Shown here in pieces: positions 45,644 to 58,074 of a stretch of DNA of 64,000 nucleotides. The notes under the pieces are model-generated. The model was given only the letters and a program-made list of their open reading frames with translations, did no database searches and had not been told where the DNA came from. The stretch spans positions 14,250,569 through 14,314,568 of the forward strand of contig CM033395.1 in assembly GCA_019426215.1 (NCBI GenBank). Reading direction: 5' to 3'. Position numbers and translations under genes: made by a program. Each line of letters opens with the position of its first letter. Positions within the stretch are counted from its first letter, which is position 1. Origin of the DNA: Buddleja alternifolia (Eukaryota > Streptophyta > Magnoliopsida > Lamiales > Scrophulariaceae).

Positions 45644-47505
45644 ATCAAAGATTACTATAGATGATGAAAGTGTCGACGATGATGAAAATCTTAGTGCCCC
45701 ATCCTAAGAATACTCTTGGAATTATGGATAATCATGTATGATCTGCTGATCATGAAGAGAATGATCATCTAGAGCAAAATAGGATTTGTGAATTAGAAGC
45801 GCCTATGCAAAAGGGTTGTCAAGCGCCTAAGCAAGTTGACCAAGTGCATGTTCAACCTTCTAACCCGTTCCAACCAGAGAGACTATGGCTACGTGATCAT
45901 CCACTAGAGCAAATTATTGGAGATATTGGAGCGCATGTAAGGACTAGGTCCGCTAATTCAATGAGGCCATGTTCGCAAGCTTTCTATCTCAAATGGAACC
46001 TAAGAAAGTAGATGAAGCGCTTAGCGATCCTAGTTGGATTGAAGCCATGTAAGAAGAGCTGAATCAGTTTGAGCGTAGTAAGGTTTGGATGATAGTACAA
46101 GGCCAACTCAGCAAGGAATTATTGGAACTAGATGGGTTTATAGAAATAAGATGGATGAGAATGGCACTATGATAAGGAACAAAGCCAGACTTGTCGCTCA
46201 AGCGTACTGCCAAGAAGAGGGTATTGATTTTGATGAGACATATGCTCATGTCGCCCGTCTTAAAGCAATTCGCATGTTTCTAGCGTATGTAGCGTTCAAC
46301 AAGTTCACAGTGTATCAAATGGATGTAAAGAGTGCTTTCCTGAATGGTAAACTCCAAGAAGAAGTTTATATGGAGCAACCGCCAGAATTCATCAACAACC
46401 ATGGTAAGGGTATGGTCTACAAGCTAGATAAAGCATTTTATGGGCTTAAGCAAGCGCCTAGAGCATGGTATGACACTCTTTTTATTTTTCTAATTGGTAA
46501 AGGCTTTTCCAAAGGTAGCGTTGATACAACGTTATTCAAAATTACCAATGACGAAGATATTCTCTTAGTCAAAATATATGTTGATGATATTATTTTTAGA
46601 TCTACTAATAAGCGTCTATGTGAGAAATTTTTGAAAATGATGCAAGAACAATTTGAAATGAGTATGATGGGTGAATTAACTTTCTTCTTAGGATTACAAG
46701 TTAAACAACTCCCTAATGGAATATTTATTAACTAAGCTAAGTATACACGAGATACGATTAAGAAATTTGGTATGAAAAATGCATCATCTTCAAAGATTCC
46801 AATGACCCAAACGCTTAAGTTAGATAAACATGAAAGTGGGAAGAAGATTGATATTACTAATTATAGAGGTATCATCGGATCACTTCTTTATCTTACTGCT
46901 AGTAGACCTGATATTATGTTTTCGGTATGCATGTGTGCACGCTTTCAAGCCGATCCTAGAGTTCACACCTAATTGCTGTCAAGAAGATCCTTAAATACCT
47001 AAAAGGCACACAAAATGTGGGCTTATGGTATCCAAGGGACTCTCCTTTTGAACTAATTGGTTACTCATATGCAGATTTTACAGGATGCAAAATTGACCGG
47101 AAAAGTGCTAGTGGTATATGTCAATTTCTAGGTAATAGGTTAGTTTCATGGCATAGTAAGAAACAACAATCTATGTAGCTGAAGTAGAATATGTAGCTTT
47201 AGGAAGTTGTGCACAAATTTTATGGATGAGGCAACAACTTAGAGATTATGGTATAATCCTAGGTCCAACCCCTATCCATTGTGATAACCAAAGCGCCCTA
47301 GCCATGACTCAAAACCCTGTTCTTCATTCCAGAACCAAACATATTGACATTAGACACCATTTTCTTCGTGTCATGTTCAAAAGAAAGATATCTCCATGCA
47401 TTTTATTGGAACTGACAAACAATTGCCAGATATCTTTACCAAAGCGCTTAACGAACAACGTTTTCTCACTTTAAGAAGTGAACTAGGTATGATTGATTTA
47501 AATGC
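45644..47505 (+). pseudogene. pol: S reverse transcriptase and RNase H
   Basis: The copia reverse transcriptase is open from 46085 to 46735. It has [48 protein letters not shown] and the catalytic YVDD (46577-46588). After a stop at 46733 it continues with NYRGIIGSLLYLTASRPDI. RNase H follows with GYSYADFTGCKIDRKSASG, HCDNQSALAMTQNP and HSRTKHIDIRHHFLR, ending near 47505. Frameshifts near 46970, 47165 and 47400 break it. The reverse transcriptase active site is intact although protease and integrase residues upstream are lost. Confidence 0.9.
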
Positions 47506-48326
47506 TTAATCATTATGCATCATACTTTCATTAGACATATAATTTAGGGGGAATCCACTTTATTTATGTCTAAAAGATTTTTAAAGAAATGTTACAAGTT
47601 ATCAAATTTAGGAGGAACATTAAAATTGTACTTGAACATATCTGTAAACGTCAATGGTCAAAAACTATTTCTATATGCATAGGTCATCAACGCTTATCGT
47701 TATTTGTGCACGATATGTTGGACGCTCAAACATAAAAAGAATCTAATTTCAAGCGTCAACATAAATATTACAACAAGTTTATGTTAAGCCTTGAACATAT
47801 CCTCTTCAACACTTAACAGAAACTTTTATAAAAATCATGCATAAATTTTAGTGACGTGATGGATAGACTCAAAGTTCTATTTTGACCTTTATCCACACGC
47901 TCCCATCACATCAAACTGGCGGGTAATTAAAAACTTTTCAAAATGACAGTTCAGAGTTAGTAAGTGTTCATATATGTGTCAGTGTACTATGAGCGTGTGC
48001 ATCACACTTTGAAATTACCAAACGTTCTTTTAAATTTTACTCGGACGTCAATTTTTTATATATGGGAGTTACCAAATGTAACTTCACTCACTTGCAAAGA
48101 ACTCGTGTCCGCAATTAAAACCAATAAAGGCTATTATTCATTACCTTTACACGTGTCAAAATCTTAATGAGACGAGAAAACACAAGTTTTAAAAATTTTA
48201 AACTATGTCATTTAAAACAAACTACTTGCAGAAAATTACTCACTTCTCACACAAGCTCTCTGCAAAACTACTCTCTCTCTCTCTCTCTCAAAAGAATCTC
48301 TGTTTTCTTGCAAAAATAACTCTCAA
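47506..48326 (+). other. S spacer between pol and extra ORF
   Basis: About 0.8 kb, AT-rich, without a recognisable gene. It includes a purine-rich AATTTAGGGGGAAT near 47542 and a (CT)n run at about 48270-48289. Confidence 0.6.
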
Positions 48327-51300
48327 ATGGCACCAAAGAAATCTGTTAATGCTACTGAAGACATCATCAAGGTTACCGAAGGCCTTGTGGTGGACTGGAA
48401 ATATCTGTATGAGCAGACCCAAAGCAACATGACTGATATGCTGGATGTTGTTGCCAAGGCTGGGCTTCAGACGTTCCTGACGTAGTACTCATACTACTTT
48501 GGTGATGAAGTGAATTTTTTCTGTAGGAATGCTACACTTTCAGAGGACAAGACTTCTATTTCTTGCCTCATCTCATTTTCAAAGAAGACTGCTCCAAAAG
48601 AATTTGTCCTTTCTGCTGATTTTATTGTTCAGAATTTGTCGCTGACGACCAAATCAAAGAAGCGTGGTCGAAGATGCGTGCATATGATGATGCAGTATAC
48701 AAGCGCCACTTTGAGAAGAAAGACATCGTTCCAAAGTACAGACTATTGGCTGATTTCTGCAGCAAGTTCATAAAATGCAAAGTGGGAACGTTTGACAAAG
48801 TCAACCCACTGCAATTCCAGATGATGACTGCCGTACTCCTGAACATCAAGATCAATTGGAATGAGTACGTGTTTGGAAAGTTTAGGAATTGTTTATCCAC
48901 AACAAACAAACCCTATGGTATTGTTCTTAGTGATTTGTTGTATAGAGCAAATTGTGTTGATTCTGTTAGGCAGCCACTAGCCAAAGCCAAATTCTTAGGG
49001 AAGAGGATCGTTACAAATCTCCTCAACCCTCCCCGATTTGGTGTTGCTGCTAAGCCTTTGTCTGAACGCCAGGTTGTTCGACAAGCGTCAGATGAAGAGG
49101 CAGAGTGTTTTGCTCCAGAAGAAGCCATGAAGCATCCGGATGATAAGAAAAAGAGGGCTCCCAGGAAGCCCAAGGCTTTGATTGTTCCATCTTCTCCTAA
49201 GGATGATGAAGAGACTGATGAGGACGTGGAGGACAAGATCCCGTTAATCAAAAGACGAAAGTTGGAAACTATAATCAAGAAGATTAATTTTGAAGAAGAG
49301 CTAACTGTCGCTCTAGTCCAAACGCTAAAGCCAATCGAAGGGGTCAATGTCAAGAAGATATTCAAGCAACCCAGAGGAACAGTGAAGCGTCCATCTGCTC
49401 CTGCTCCTATAGAGCCTGAGAATGTTGAGCTAAGCGCTCAAGGAACTGTTGCTGTTGAGACAAGTTCTCAGGGTAAGTTTATTTCTTCCCATAGTGTTCC
49501 TATACCTATATCTGTAGAAGATCTTGCTCTTATAGAGGATATATCTTGTGCTATAGCTCTTATTTCAGCTCCTGTTGAAGCACCGATTGACGTCCACCTG
49601 GATGTTGACTTCGAGGAAATGGTGGCCATCGCCAAGGACACTGAGGAACCTAATACAGATAGGATCCAACCATCACTTATCTCAGAGGTTATAATAGAGG
49701 CACGCTCAGAGATTTAGAGAGTTGCTGAGGACGTTACACAACCCAGGCAATTTTTCAAGCTGGATCCAATAAAGACTATTGATCATTCGATCAATTACAT
49801 GCCACCAACACTTGAAGAAGACTTCATTCCCATCGGATTCAATGAAGAACGCTACCTATTTGCGAAGAATGAAGTGGCCATGTTGATAGAGCGTGATCAA
49901 TCTATCTGTGAGATGTTGTCCATCTCAGAGTTGACTGATGTCGAGCAAGCATACTATTTGGCCAATGCCAATGATGAACCGGTAGAACAAATTCCTGCTT
50001 CAATTTTGATTCATGAGAAAAATCCAGAGGCGAGAACTCCTAGCAGTGACGTAGACCTAGCATACTTCCTGGATATGGGGCATAGCAAACCTTCAGGCTT
50101 TGCTCCAAGAAACTACAAGATCAGATTCTACGAGTATCTACCCGTGGCGTTTCTCAATCCTGAAGAAGAACTGTTGAATAGAGAAGGATACTCTCATTTT
50201 CCTGAAGTGGTGCACAGTGTTGCAAATCGTAATTCAGCTAACCCACCTCATTTATGGAAGAACAAGAGTCCTTATATTGGTGACCGTCCTGCGTCTCTTA
50301 TCGATCTGATTCAAGAAGAAGCTGATGATTACTTCAATTGCGTATGGAATGCCAACTATCAGATGGACAAACATCGATTTAAATCAATAAAAGACATTCA
50401 CCACGAAGGTATCAAGGCTATTTGCAATGCTGGGGCAGAGTATTACTTAAATGAAGCCAACTGGCGCGAAGCGTAAGTGGGTAACAAGTACTCTTTTCAA
50501 GAGTTGGTTACCACCCCTCATCTATTCGGCATAGGCATGCATGACAAGAAGCGTCAGTTTGCTAAGTATTTCCTTGAGAAGCGTCAACAGAGGGTGGGAC
50601 CGATTGATCAATTACCGAGCGTCCAGTAGTGGCTCTAAACCCATTTCAGATCTAACTATCACTCCTAGCCATTGTGAAGAAAACTTGAGACTGATGTTCA
50701 AGATTATGTCTTCTTTTCCACACTTTGACAAATTCTTCACTGAAAACCTGGACAAACCAAACTACTCAAGAATTCGTTCTTTTCAGGGATACCCACTGCT
50801 CTCCCATCCATCCGAAAAGAAGTGAGCAAACACTATGAATATGTGCTATCGTTGCTGGAACGCAAGCAGGGCATCGCTCAAGCCGTCTATCCGAACTTGG
50901 AAGAATATTACAGAACTTATGTGCCTGAATCTCAATGCTTACAATGTCTTCTAACTGATCAAATTATTGTTTTTTCCTTTCATTACTGCCCGGATATGCT
51001 CTTTCTAATTCCTAAAGTGCATTCAAGGATTTTTTTCGAATCATGTGCTGGATATCATGGGTCCTATGTATGTCAGGGCCAAGGATAGTCCACTTCACAC
51101 ATTCATTCAAAGTTCTTGCCTTCCACTTCACCGAGTGAATAAACTTCTTGCTGATGCTTCAGACTGCTATGCAAGTATGCCTTTAGCCAGGTTGAACTTC
51201 CAGTTTACTGACTTTCGTCAAGAGATGTCAGCATCTGAGGAAGTACCTATGAAGATTATTGAAGAGTCTGAACCTCAAGCGGCAAGTACTTTTGAGAGTG

Positions 51301-52321
51301 CAGAGGAACCAGTTCAAGCGTCTCTAACAGAGGCTATTCCTGACACTTATGAACCTGATGTTGCTGATCTTCTGATCGAAGCGCAAGGCACAGCATTTGA
51401 TCCAGAACATCAACCATCTCTTGAATCACTTAAAATCTCATCAAAATTCAAACAACTGGTTTCTTAAATGGTTAGTCAAGAGTTTGGTCCACTCCTGCAC
51501 AAAGTTTTGGAAGAAGTTTGCGATCAAGCGAGTCAGAATGTCGAAGCTCTACACTGGATAAAGACCGATTTAACCAAGACAGAATCACATAAAATGGACT
51601 CTCAAATATTCCATATGTGTGGAGTTGCTCAGGCTGCGGTTGCTGATAGCCTTAGAGCATTTCAGGAAATGGCTGACGCTAATCGGGCAAATCAGATTGC
51701 TATAAAGGAGCATATTAATAAACGTATTGATGATAGCGGCTTCTATGGCTCAAATTGCCAATCAGGTCAGCATTTTAATTGAACATTTTATGAAGACTGA
51801 TGATGGCAATAAGGGGGAAAAGAGTAAAAGAGAAAAGCATCCAGTTCAAGAGTTCAGTGTCCTCCTCCTCCGAAGCGTCAAGATATAATCCCTCCTCCTC
51901 CTCCGCTCAACATTGAGTTGAGATACCCATCTTGGATAGCTACTTCTGGAGTGCCCAGTAGAACATCAGGGTTTCCTCCGATAGCATATAATGCCGATCT
52001 GCCAGAGCCTTCTCAAGCATTGCTTGAACAATTGAATTTCCTATCAAACGAGCGCCTCTTCCAGACCCTATTGATCCCAAGCATATAGCTAAGGAGAAGA
52101 AGATGACAGAGTTTAACAAAGCGTTCAGGATATGTCTAAGGCATATTGGTATTGACCCATCAGAATGGGATAAGCGTTATGTGGTTTATCAAAAGAGACA
52201 AACAAAAAAAGGACAGAACATAGACAAAGATCATGCTGCAATGATTACTCTTGAAGAAAACCTATCTACAGCGATCAAGGCTGAAATGATTAGGAGATAC
52301 AACGCTCAATCAGGACAATAA
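48327..52321 (+). pseudogene. S extra coding region after pol, about 4 kb
   Basis: The reading begins MAPKKSVNATEDIIKV at 48327 and continues with interruptions (stop at 48483, frameshift near 48655, stops at 49715 and 50474, frameshifts beyond) to a TAA at 52319-52321. The longest open part is 347 codons (48674-49717). It has a globular start (FCSKFIKCKVGTFDKVNPL, GKRIVTNLLNPPRFG) and a Lys/Glu-rich middle. Later parts include a helical region (51468-51750), a proline-rich patch (51860-51920) and a basic C-terminus. Its position matches the env-like ORF of SIRE elements, but I see no convincing signal peptide, membrane anchor or furin-like site. It loosely resembles the putative plant transposon protein family. 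Function unknown. Confidence 0.65.
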
Positions 52322-52546
52322 AAGTTGTTGCATTGTATTATCTATATTCTTGTCATATATTCTTTTTGATATTTTAGTTGTATATGCTTGTACTGTTATT
52401 GAAATATAATCAAGTGCATTTTCAGCTAAAACATCTCGTTGAGGCTTAACTGACCTTAACTAACTATATCTAACCTTTCAACGCTAACATTTGTAGTTTG
52501 GCTGTCTAACTCTTGAACTATAAAAGAGTAAGTATTGCCATCATCA

Positions 52547-52559
52547 AAAAGGGAAAAAT
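52547..52559 (+). promoter_or_regulatory. Polypurine tract of S
   Basis: AAAAAGGGAAAAA directly before the TGTTAGG start of the 3' LTR, in the position of the plus-strand primer. Confidence 0.78.
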
Positions 52560-52645
52560 TGTTAGGAATTTCATGTTAGAAGTTTTGATGATGACAATTA
52601 GGATTTTATGTTAGACCCCAAATAAAATGTAAGCTTATACTTAAT
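52560..52645 (+). repeat. Truncated 3' LTR of S
   Basis: The first 86 bp match 38022-38107 with four differences, then identity stops abruptly and C3 LTR sequence follows. AAT at 52643-52645 is common to both partners. Confidence 0.87.
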
Positions 52646-53466
52646 ATATCTATCTTATAATATATTTGGTAGATCTATTCTAATTAATTAGGTAACTAAT
52701 TGAAATAGAAAGATCTTATGAATATATATTAGGATAAACATTGAAGATATGGAAATATCTTATTTGATACGATATGATATATTTGATTTGTATCAAATAT
52801 ATGGAAATATCTTTTAGTTGGAAAGATATGCAATTAATTAGGGAATAGAGTTTGAGAAAGAATGGAAACTAAATAAAATAACATATATATATATATCATA
52901 ACTGTGAACACACACACTAAAATGTGTGTGTGTAGGCGTGTATGTGCCTATATATATGTGTGTGTTGTTGCTTTATTTAAGCTAATCAATTTTTAGGTTT
53001 CTCTCAAGAGTTTTTCAAAAGATAAAAAAACAAGGTTTTTAAGTATTAATTCTTTCTCTCCAACTCTTCCACCTCTTTCACAAATATTCTTCCAACTCAT
53101 GTGTTGAGTACGAAGAACACAAAATATATTCTCACCCATTTACATAAGCCAAGATTTGATATTCTTCTTGCTAGCATTGATGGAGATAATCAAGGGTACG
53201 AGCTAAGGTGTGGATAAACTTAGAGGCGCAAAGCTTGGGGCGCTAGGGCAAACCCATCCGGAGAGGTGTAGCAGGGAGTTGCTTAAAAAGACGTTGCTGA
53301 TGTTTGGTCTTCCAGAGGTAAACACGTGAAAACCTATGTCTAAGATAGTTTTGAATTCGATGGTACCATGTCTACCTAGACTTAATTTCGAAGATGCCGC
53401 TTTAAGTTTAAAATTATATGTCTTTCGCTGCGCCGGCGTCCCCAAAGGTTGTAGTCGATCCCAACA
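52646..53466 (+). repeat. 5' LTR of C3, start missing
   Basis: AATATATCTATC... to GATCCCAACA, matching 61569-62386. It lacks its beginning because it is fused to the S 3' LTR. It carries (TA)n and (TG)n runs near 52880-52970. Confidence 0.85.
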
Positions 53467-53467
53467 G

Positions 53468-53479
53468 TGGTATCAGAGC
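53468..53479 (+). promoter_or_regulatory. Primer-binding site of C3
   Basis: TGGTATCAGAGC one base after the LTR end; initiator tRNA-Met site as in S. Confidence 0.92.
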
Positions 53480-55835
53480 CAAGGTTTTGACATGGCTCGG
53501 ATTCTTTGTATGTGTTTATGTTTATGTGTTTTCAATTTTATTTTATCGCTTATAAAATGGATTGGATTTTCTAATTTTATTTTTAGACCGATTAAATCAT
53601 TTAAATCTGAAAATTGATTTGGATCTGGAAAATGTATTTTTTGAAAGAGAATTGCGTTTTTGTGAAACTTGGATTGCTGCTTTTTTGATGGCATGAAATA
53701 GCAAGGTGGAGTCACTGTCGCAATCCCACGTCCGGACAACAGTGGAGCTGTGCTCGTGGGGGCGCCGATGGCAAGGCCCCGCGGCGGCGCATTCCACCCG
53801 TCGCCATTCAAGAACGGGCCGCCATGTCGACAGCGGCCCACTAAGGTTACAACCCTAATGTTTTTCCAATTTTCGGTAAATTATAATTTTGCACTTTGGG
53901 GTTATTTTGTAATTCATGTTTAGGTTTCAATGCAATTGAATATATTTTTGGGTTGGACTTAAAAATGGACTTTTCAAAAACATGGGCTTTTATTTATATT
54001 TTGAAAGGAAGAAATAAAATTAGTATTTTATTGACTTTCAAAATTAAAATAAAATTGAATTTTTGAAAATGGGCTTTTATTTATATTTTGAAAGGACAAA
54101 ATAAAATTAGTATTTTATTGACTTTAAAAATTAAAATAAAATTGAGTTTTTGAAAATGGGCTTTTATTTGAATTTTGAAAGGACGAAATAAAATTAGTAT
54201 TTTATTGACTTTCGAAATTAAAATAAAATTGAAGTTTTATATTGGCCTATCTTTGAAGAAATGAATTTCTTCATGTTTTTCCAAAATATAGATTTTCATT
54301 TAAATTTTGAAAGGACGAAATAAAATTAGTATTTTATTGACTTTCAATATTAAAATAAAATCGAGTTTTTATAAAATTTGGGGCCTTTATGATCATGTGA
54401 AGAAGTGGAATTCTTCATGCACTTTCAAAGAATATGAGTTTTATTTGAATTCCAAGTATGAGACAAAATTGATATTTTATGGATTTTGGAAATTGAATAA
54501 AATAAGTGATTTTTGAAATTAATTTTTTTCCGGATTATATGAAAAAGGTGGACTTTTTCATTGTTTTTCAAAATGTGAATTTATTATTTAGTTCTTGGAA
54601 AATTAATATGAAATTAATTGGTTCCTAGAATAGAATAATAATAGGTTTTGGAAACTGAATTAATTTTCGGATAATTGGAGAATTATGATTCTTCATGGGA
54701 TTTTCTGAAATTTGTTTTTAGAAAGTAATTAATTGGTCCACTAATTGAATTAGATTATCTTTAATTAAAACCGGTAAATTTATGTTTATGAAAGCATGAT
54801 TCGCACATGTATTATGTGATTATGTGGTGATTTGGGTCGAGTCATAGACTAGTCGTTTTAAGTTGAGGCCTGCGTGCCATGTTTTCATTTTATGTACATG
54901 AGAGGGTGAGGTTTCCTTTAGTATTGTATTGTTGTAATTTGAAGATGGAGATGAAAACATCTTGAAGAAGGTGATGGAGACGTTCAAGCTCGTGGAGCTG
55001 TAAAGACCTTAGTGTAGGGTCTGGATCCTTAGATTAGATTGGTCGACACCTTGATGGCTCAGGTGTTTTAGGATTGGCTTGACTAGGATCACATTTACCG
55101 CTTTTACATCTTGTTGTTATTTATCGTTAGTATCTTTTATATGGTATGCTGTGTTGCATGATCACCTAAGAAAGATAAATAACTGAAAATGGTGAGAGCT
55201 TGTATGTGAAAAACCCCATATCCATATTAAGTCCATAAATGGATAAATCGGGGGCCCGGAAGCTCTTTGATTAGGTCTAGTGCCTTCCATCATTAGATGT
55301 GAGAGAGAATAGCTCGGCTTGTCATCATTGACCATGACTCGTGGGATGGTGGCAAGTTTAGTTTAGTAATCTCACAACTAGGCCTTCTACTATGACAGAC
55401 GGTCATACTAGAAGTGCATACGGATCTCAGTCTACCCAGGGGTCGACCATGAGTCGTGAGACTCCCTAGGCACTGTTATTGCGTGAGAATTTGATGGGTC
55501 AGACTTAAACACAGATTAGTGTATGGTTGCATCGTGTTCTCGGGACATACATGAAATGTGAGGCAAACATCTCAAGAACCACCTGGATGTGGATGGGGTC
55601 GTGGTGCCTGTTCAATGTCGCGGCCCATTGACCATGAGTCGTGGGATGAGGTTGGGGCATTTGATGCTCGAGCCCACTGGAAATGGTTGCATTTCCCGTC
55701 TTTCTATCAGTGGGGTTGATGGAAATTGAAAAATAGTGGGAGCACACGTGAAGTTAAAAGGTCCATAATTTCATGTGGATATAATCTGTGATTGAATGCT
55801 AATGTTTTTTCCGTTTTTCGTAAAGTAACAGTCAC
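53480..55835 (+). other. Long untranslated leader of C3
   Basis: About 2.35 kb without a credible gene between primer site and gag. It holds an 87-bp tandem array (53984-54240) and three copies of GACCATGA(G/C)TCGTGRGA near 55330, 55445 and 55630. GTGGGAG tracts occur at 55737 and again downstream at 59046. Confidence 0.7.
53984..54380 (+). repeat. 87-bp tandem repeat in C3 leader
   Basis: Units start at 53984, 54071 and 54158 with an exact 87-bp period, each with GGGCTTTTATTT and AAATAAAATTAGTATTTTAT. A fourth, diverged unit lies at about 54285-54380 and a weaker fifth beyond. Confidence 0.85.
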
Positions 55836-56223
55836 ATGGCTAAAACTCCACTCTCGGTAATCCTTGAAATTAATAAGCTAAATGGCCCAAACTTCCCTGA
55901 CTAGTATCGCAACCTTAAGATTGTGCTGCAATCTGAAAGTCTTGACTATGTCTTAACTCGGCCTATTGAGCCTGCACCTGACACAAGTGCTCTGAGGGTT
56001 GTCCGCAATGCGCATGAGAATGGCACAAAGACGATATCTATGTGCATTGTCCCATTCTTGCCTCCATGACTAATGAGTTTCAGAGGCAGTTTGAGACTAT
56101 GGAACACACATTAGAGATTGTCCTTGCATTGGAAGAGTTGTACAGTGTTAGGACAGGCCGTGAGACGTTTGCTATCTCTCGTGATTTATTCAGGGCTCGC
56201 ATGACTGAAGGAACATAGGTCAC
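55836..56223 (+). pseudogene. gag: C3 gag, first part
   Basis: From the ATG at 55836: MAKTPLSVILEINKLNGPNF, then TAG at 55902-55904 where copia gag has Trp (DWYRN). SESLDYVLTRPIEPAPDTS follows. A frameshift near 56030 leads into LASMTNEFQRQFETME and TGRETFAISRDLF, a UBN2-type gag. Solo LTR A2 interrupts it at 56223. Confidence 0.86.
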
Positions 56224-58074
56224 TGACACGCTAAAAGCTAACGTGCTATTGTAGCAAGTGCACTAGTCGTGTGTAGTAATAAGTGGACTAAAAGTCCGGG
56301 TGTCGAACCACGGAGACTTGAATTTTAGTTTATGATTTTAACAAAAAAAAAAGAACAAATATAATTAAAGTAAATTATAGGTAAAATTACATACAATAAG
56401 AACAAGATTACACAATTGATTTTACACAAAGTATAAAGGGAGACTAAGGCACATGCTAGGTTCAAATTGATCAATTATACTTATAAAGATTCTAGTTGAA
56501 GGATTACGCTTATATTGTTATGGTGAGAACTCCGAGGGTAGAGAATAACCGATGTCTCGCGTATAAACTCCTATGCTTAGATCGTGATTTCCCAAATATT
56601 CCTATCCAGAAATCTAACCACTAAACATGCATTAACGTACTAGAGTTCACTCGATTTGAATCGAACAACTTCACCCTGGAATCTTTACCTATGTCTAGGG
56701 CAATTCCTCATTAGTTACGGGTCATGATGTAAATTTCTTGCACCCTAAGTCAATTTTCTCCCGAAATATTAACCTAGGCATAAGATTCTAACATATAGTG
56801 ATCAAGTATATGAAAGATAGGCAAAAACACAAATTCACATCACATAACAATATAAGAACAACCTCAACAATCATCTATTATAAGCATATATCACAATTTG
56901 GCCTTACATGACCCTAGTCTTATGAATTTAGTTCATAATGGATAATATGAAAAACATAAATGAATTAATACACATGTTCATAGACATAATTGAAATGAAA
57001 AGCTATAAAAACTCCCTCAAAAGTGAATAATGATGGAACTTCAATTGAATCTTCCTTCTCCAATGATGATGATGAATCAAGAATCCTTCTCTCTCCCCTC
57101 TTTTCTTCTCTATGGATCGGTCACTTCCTCCCCCTCTTCTCCAAGAATCTGAAATTGATAGTGAATGATGAAGAGTATGTGTTCCCTTTCCTTTTATAGC
57201 CAAAACTCCACTAAAGTATGCATTAAGAATTCCCATTAAAGTTCCCCAATGAGAATTCCACCTAAGGTGATTCTTAAAGTTTGGCTTTTAAGATTCCAAC
57301 CAGCTAAAAAATGCTGAACTTTCGGCCCTTAAGAATTCCACCAAGCATAACCATGTGAAAACCTCAACAAAACACATGCATGCTACCATTTTCTTGCTTT
57401 TCAGCGCAGTCTTAGTATTTTCCTCATAAATGTCTCCACAGATCTCCAAATTGGATGATTCAAGTCCCCATGTGCAGATACAACATAGATCTACAACTTT
57501 TGAGAAGGACATTTTGTCCAATGCGGTCGCTAAGTATACCTAAATTAATTTTCAACATAGAGATTGTTTCTGATTTGTCGCCCATAAAGTAAATCTACCA
57601 ATAAACACACTTATGACAACCCCTCAACACATGTGCTGAATTATGGCCAAACGTGATTCTTACCCATCATATAATGCTGGAATTTAGGCTGAAAAGGAGT
57701 AACATTTGGACTATCCACGCCTAGGCATGACTAGGAAGGCGCTGGGGCGTATCCTGGCACATGTACTTCTCTGTTCGGCGCAACAATTGTATTTCCTTCA
57801 TAACTCTCTCCACAGACCTCCGATTTGGATGATTCAAGCTGACAAGTGAAGCTAACACAGAGATAAACAACGTTGTTGAAGGAGACGTCCTCAAATTCGA
57901 ACTCGAAATATGCATAAATTCTGTATTTGCGTGCGTTATTCCTCTATTGTAGTGATTTTCCACCTTTACTCGATAAGCACACAAATTAAACGCAAATGTG
58001 GTATAAATCATGCATAAACCAATATAAATCCAATAAATATGAGGCTCTAAAACATGTAAATTAACACCCTATCA
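56224..58074 (-). mobile_element. Solo LTR A2
   Basis: A 1851-bp LTR on the minus strand (plus-strand reading TGACACGCTAAAAG...ACACCCTATCA), flanked by the duplication GTCAC at 56219-56223 and 58075-58079. It is the same family as A1, nearly identical over long stretches (about 97% by eye at the start), with the same TATA box in minus orientation near 57190. No internal sequence is present. Confidence 0.93.

Larger units (their letters stand above)
38022..52645 (+). mobile_element. SIRE/Maximus-like Ty1/copia element S
   Basis: Order: 5' LTR (38022-39561), tRNA-Met primer site, gag, protease, integrase, reverse transcriptase, RNase H, a 4-kb extra coding region (48327-52321), purine tract, and only the first ~86 bp of the 3' LTR (52560-52645). 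The long LTR, large gag with acidic linker and an extra ORF after pol are the marks of the SIRE (Maximus) lineage. Solo LTR T (41675-44039) interrupts gag. The 3' LTR is cut at a junction with the C3 LTR, so no target duplication can be seen. The 86-bp LTR overlap shows four differences. Confidence 0.88.

Noticed and set aside
48327..52321. Envelope protein in element S
   Set aside because: Only the position suggests it. I see no signal peptide, membrane span or cleavage motif, so it is left as an extra ORF of unknown role.
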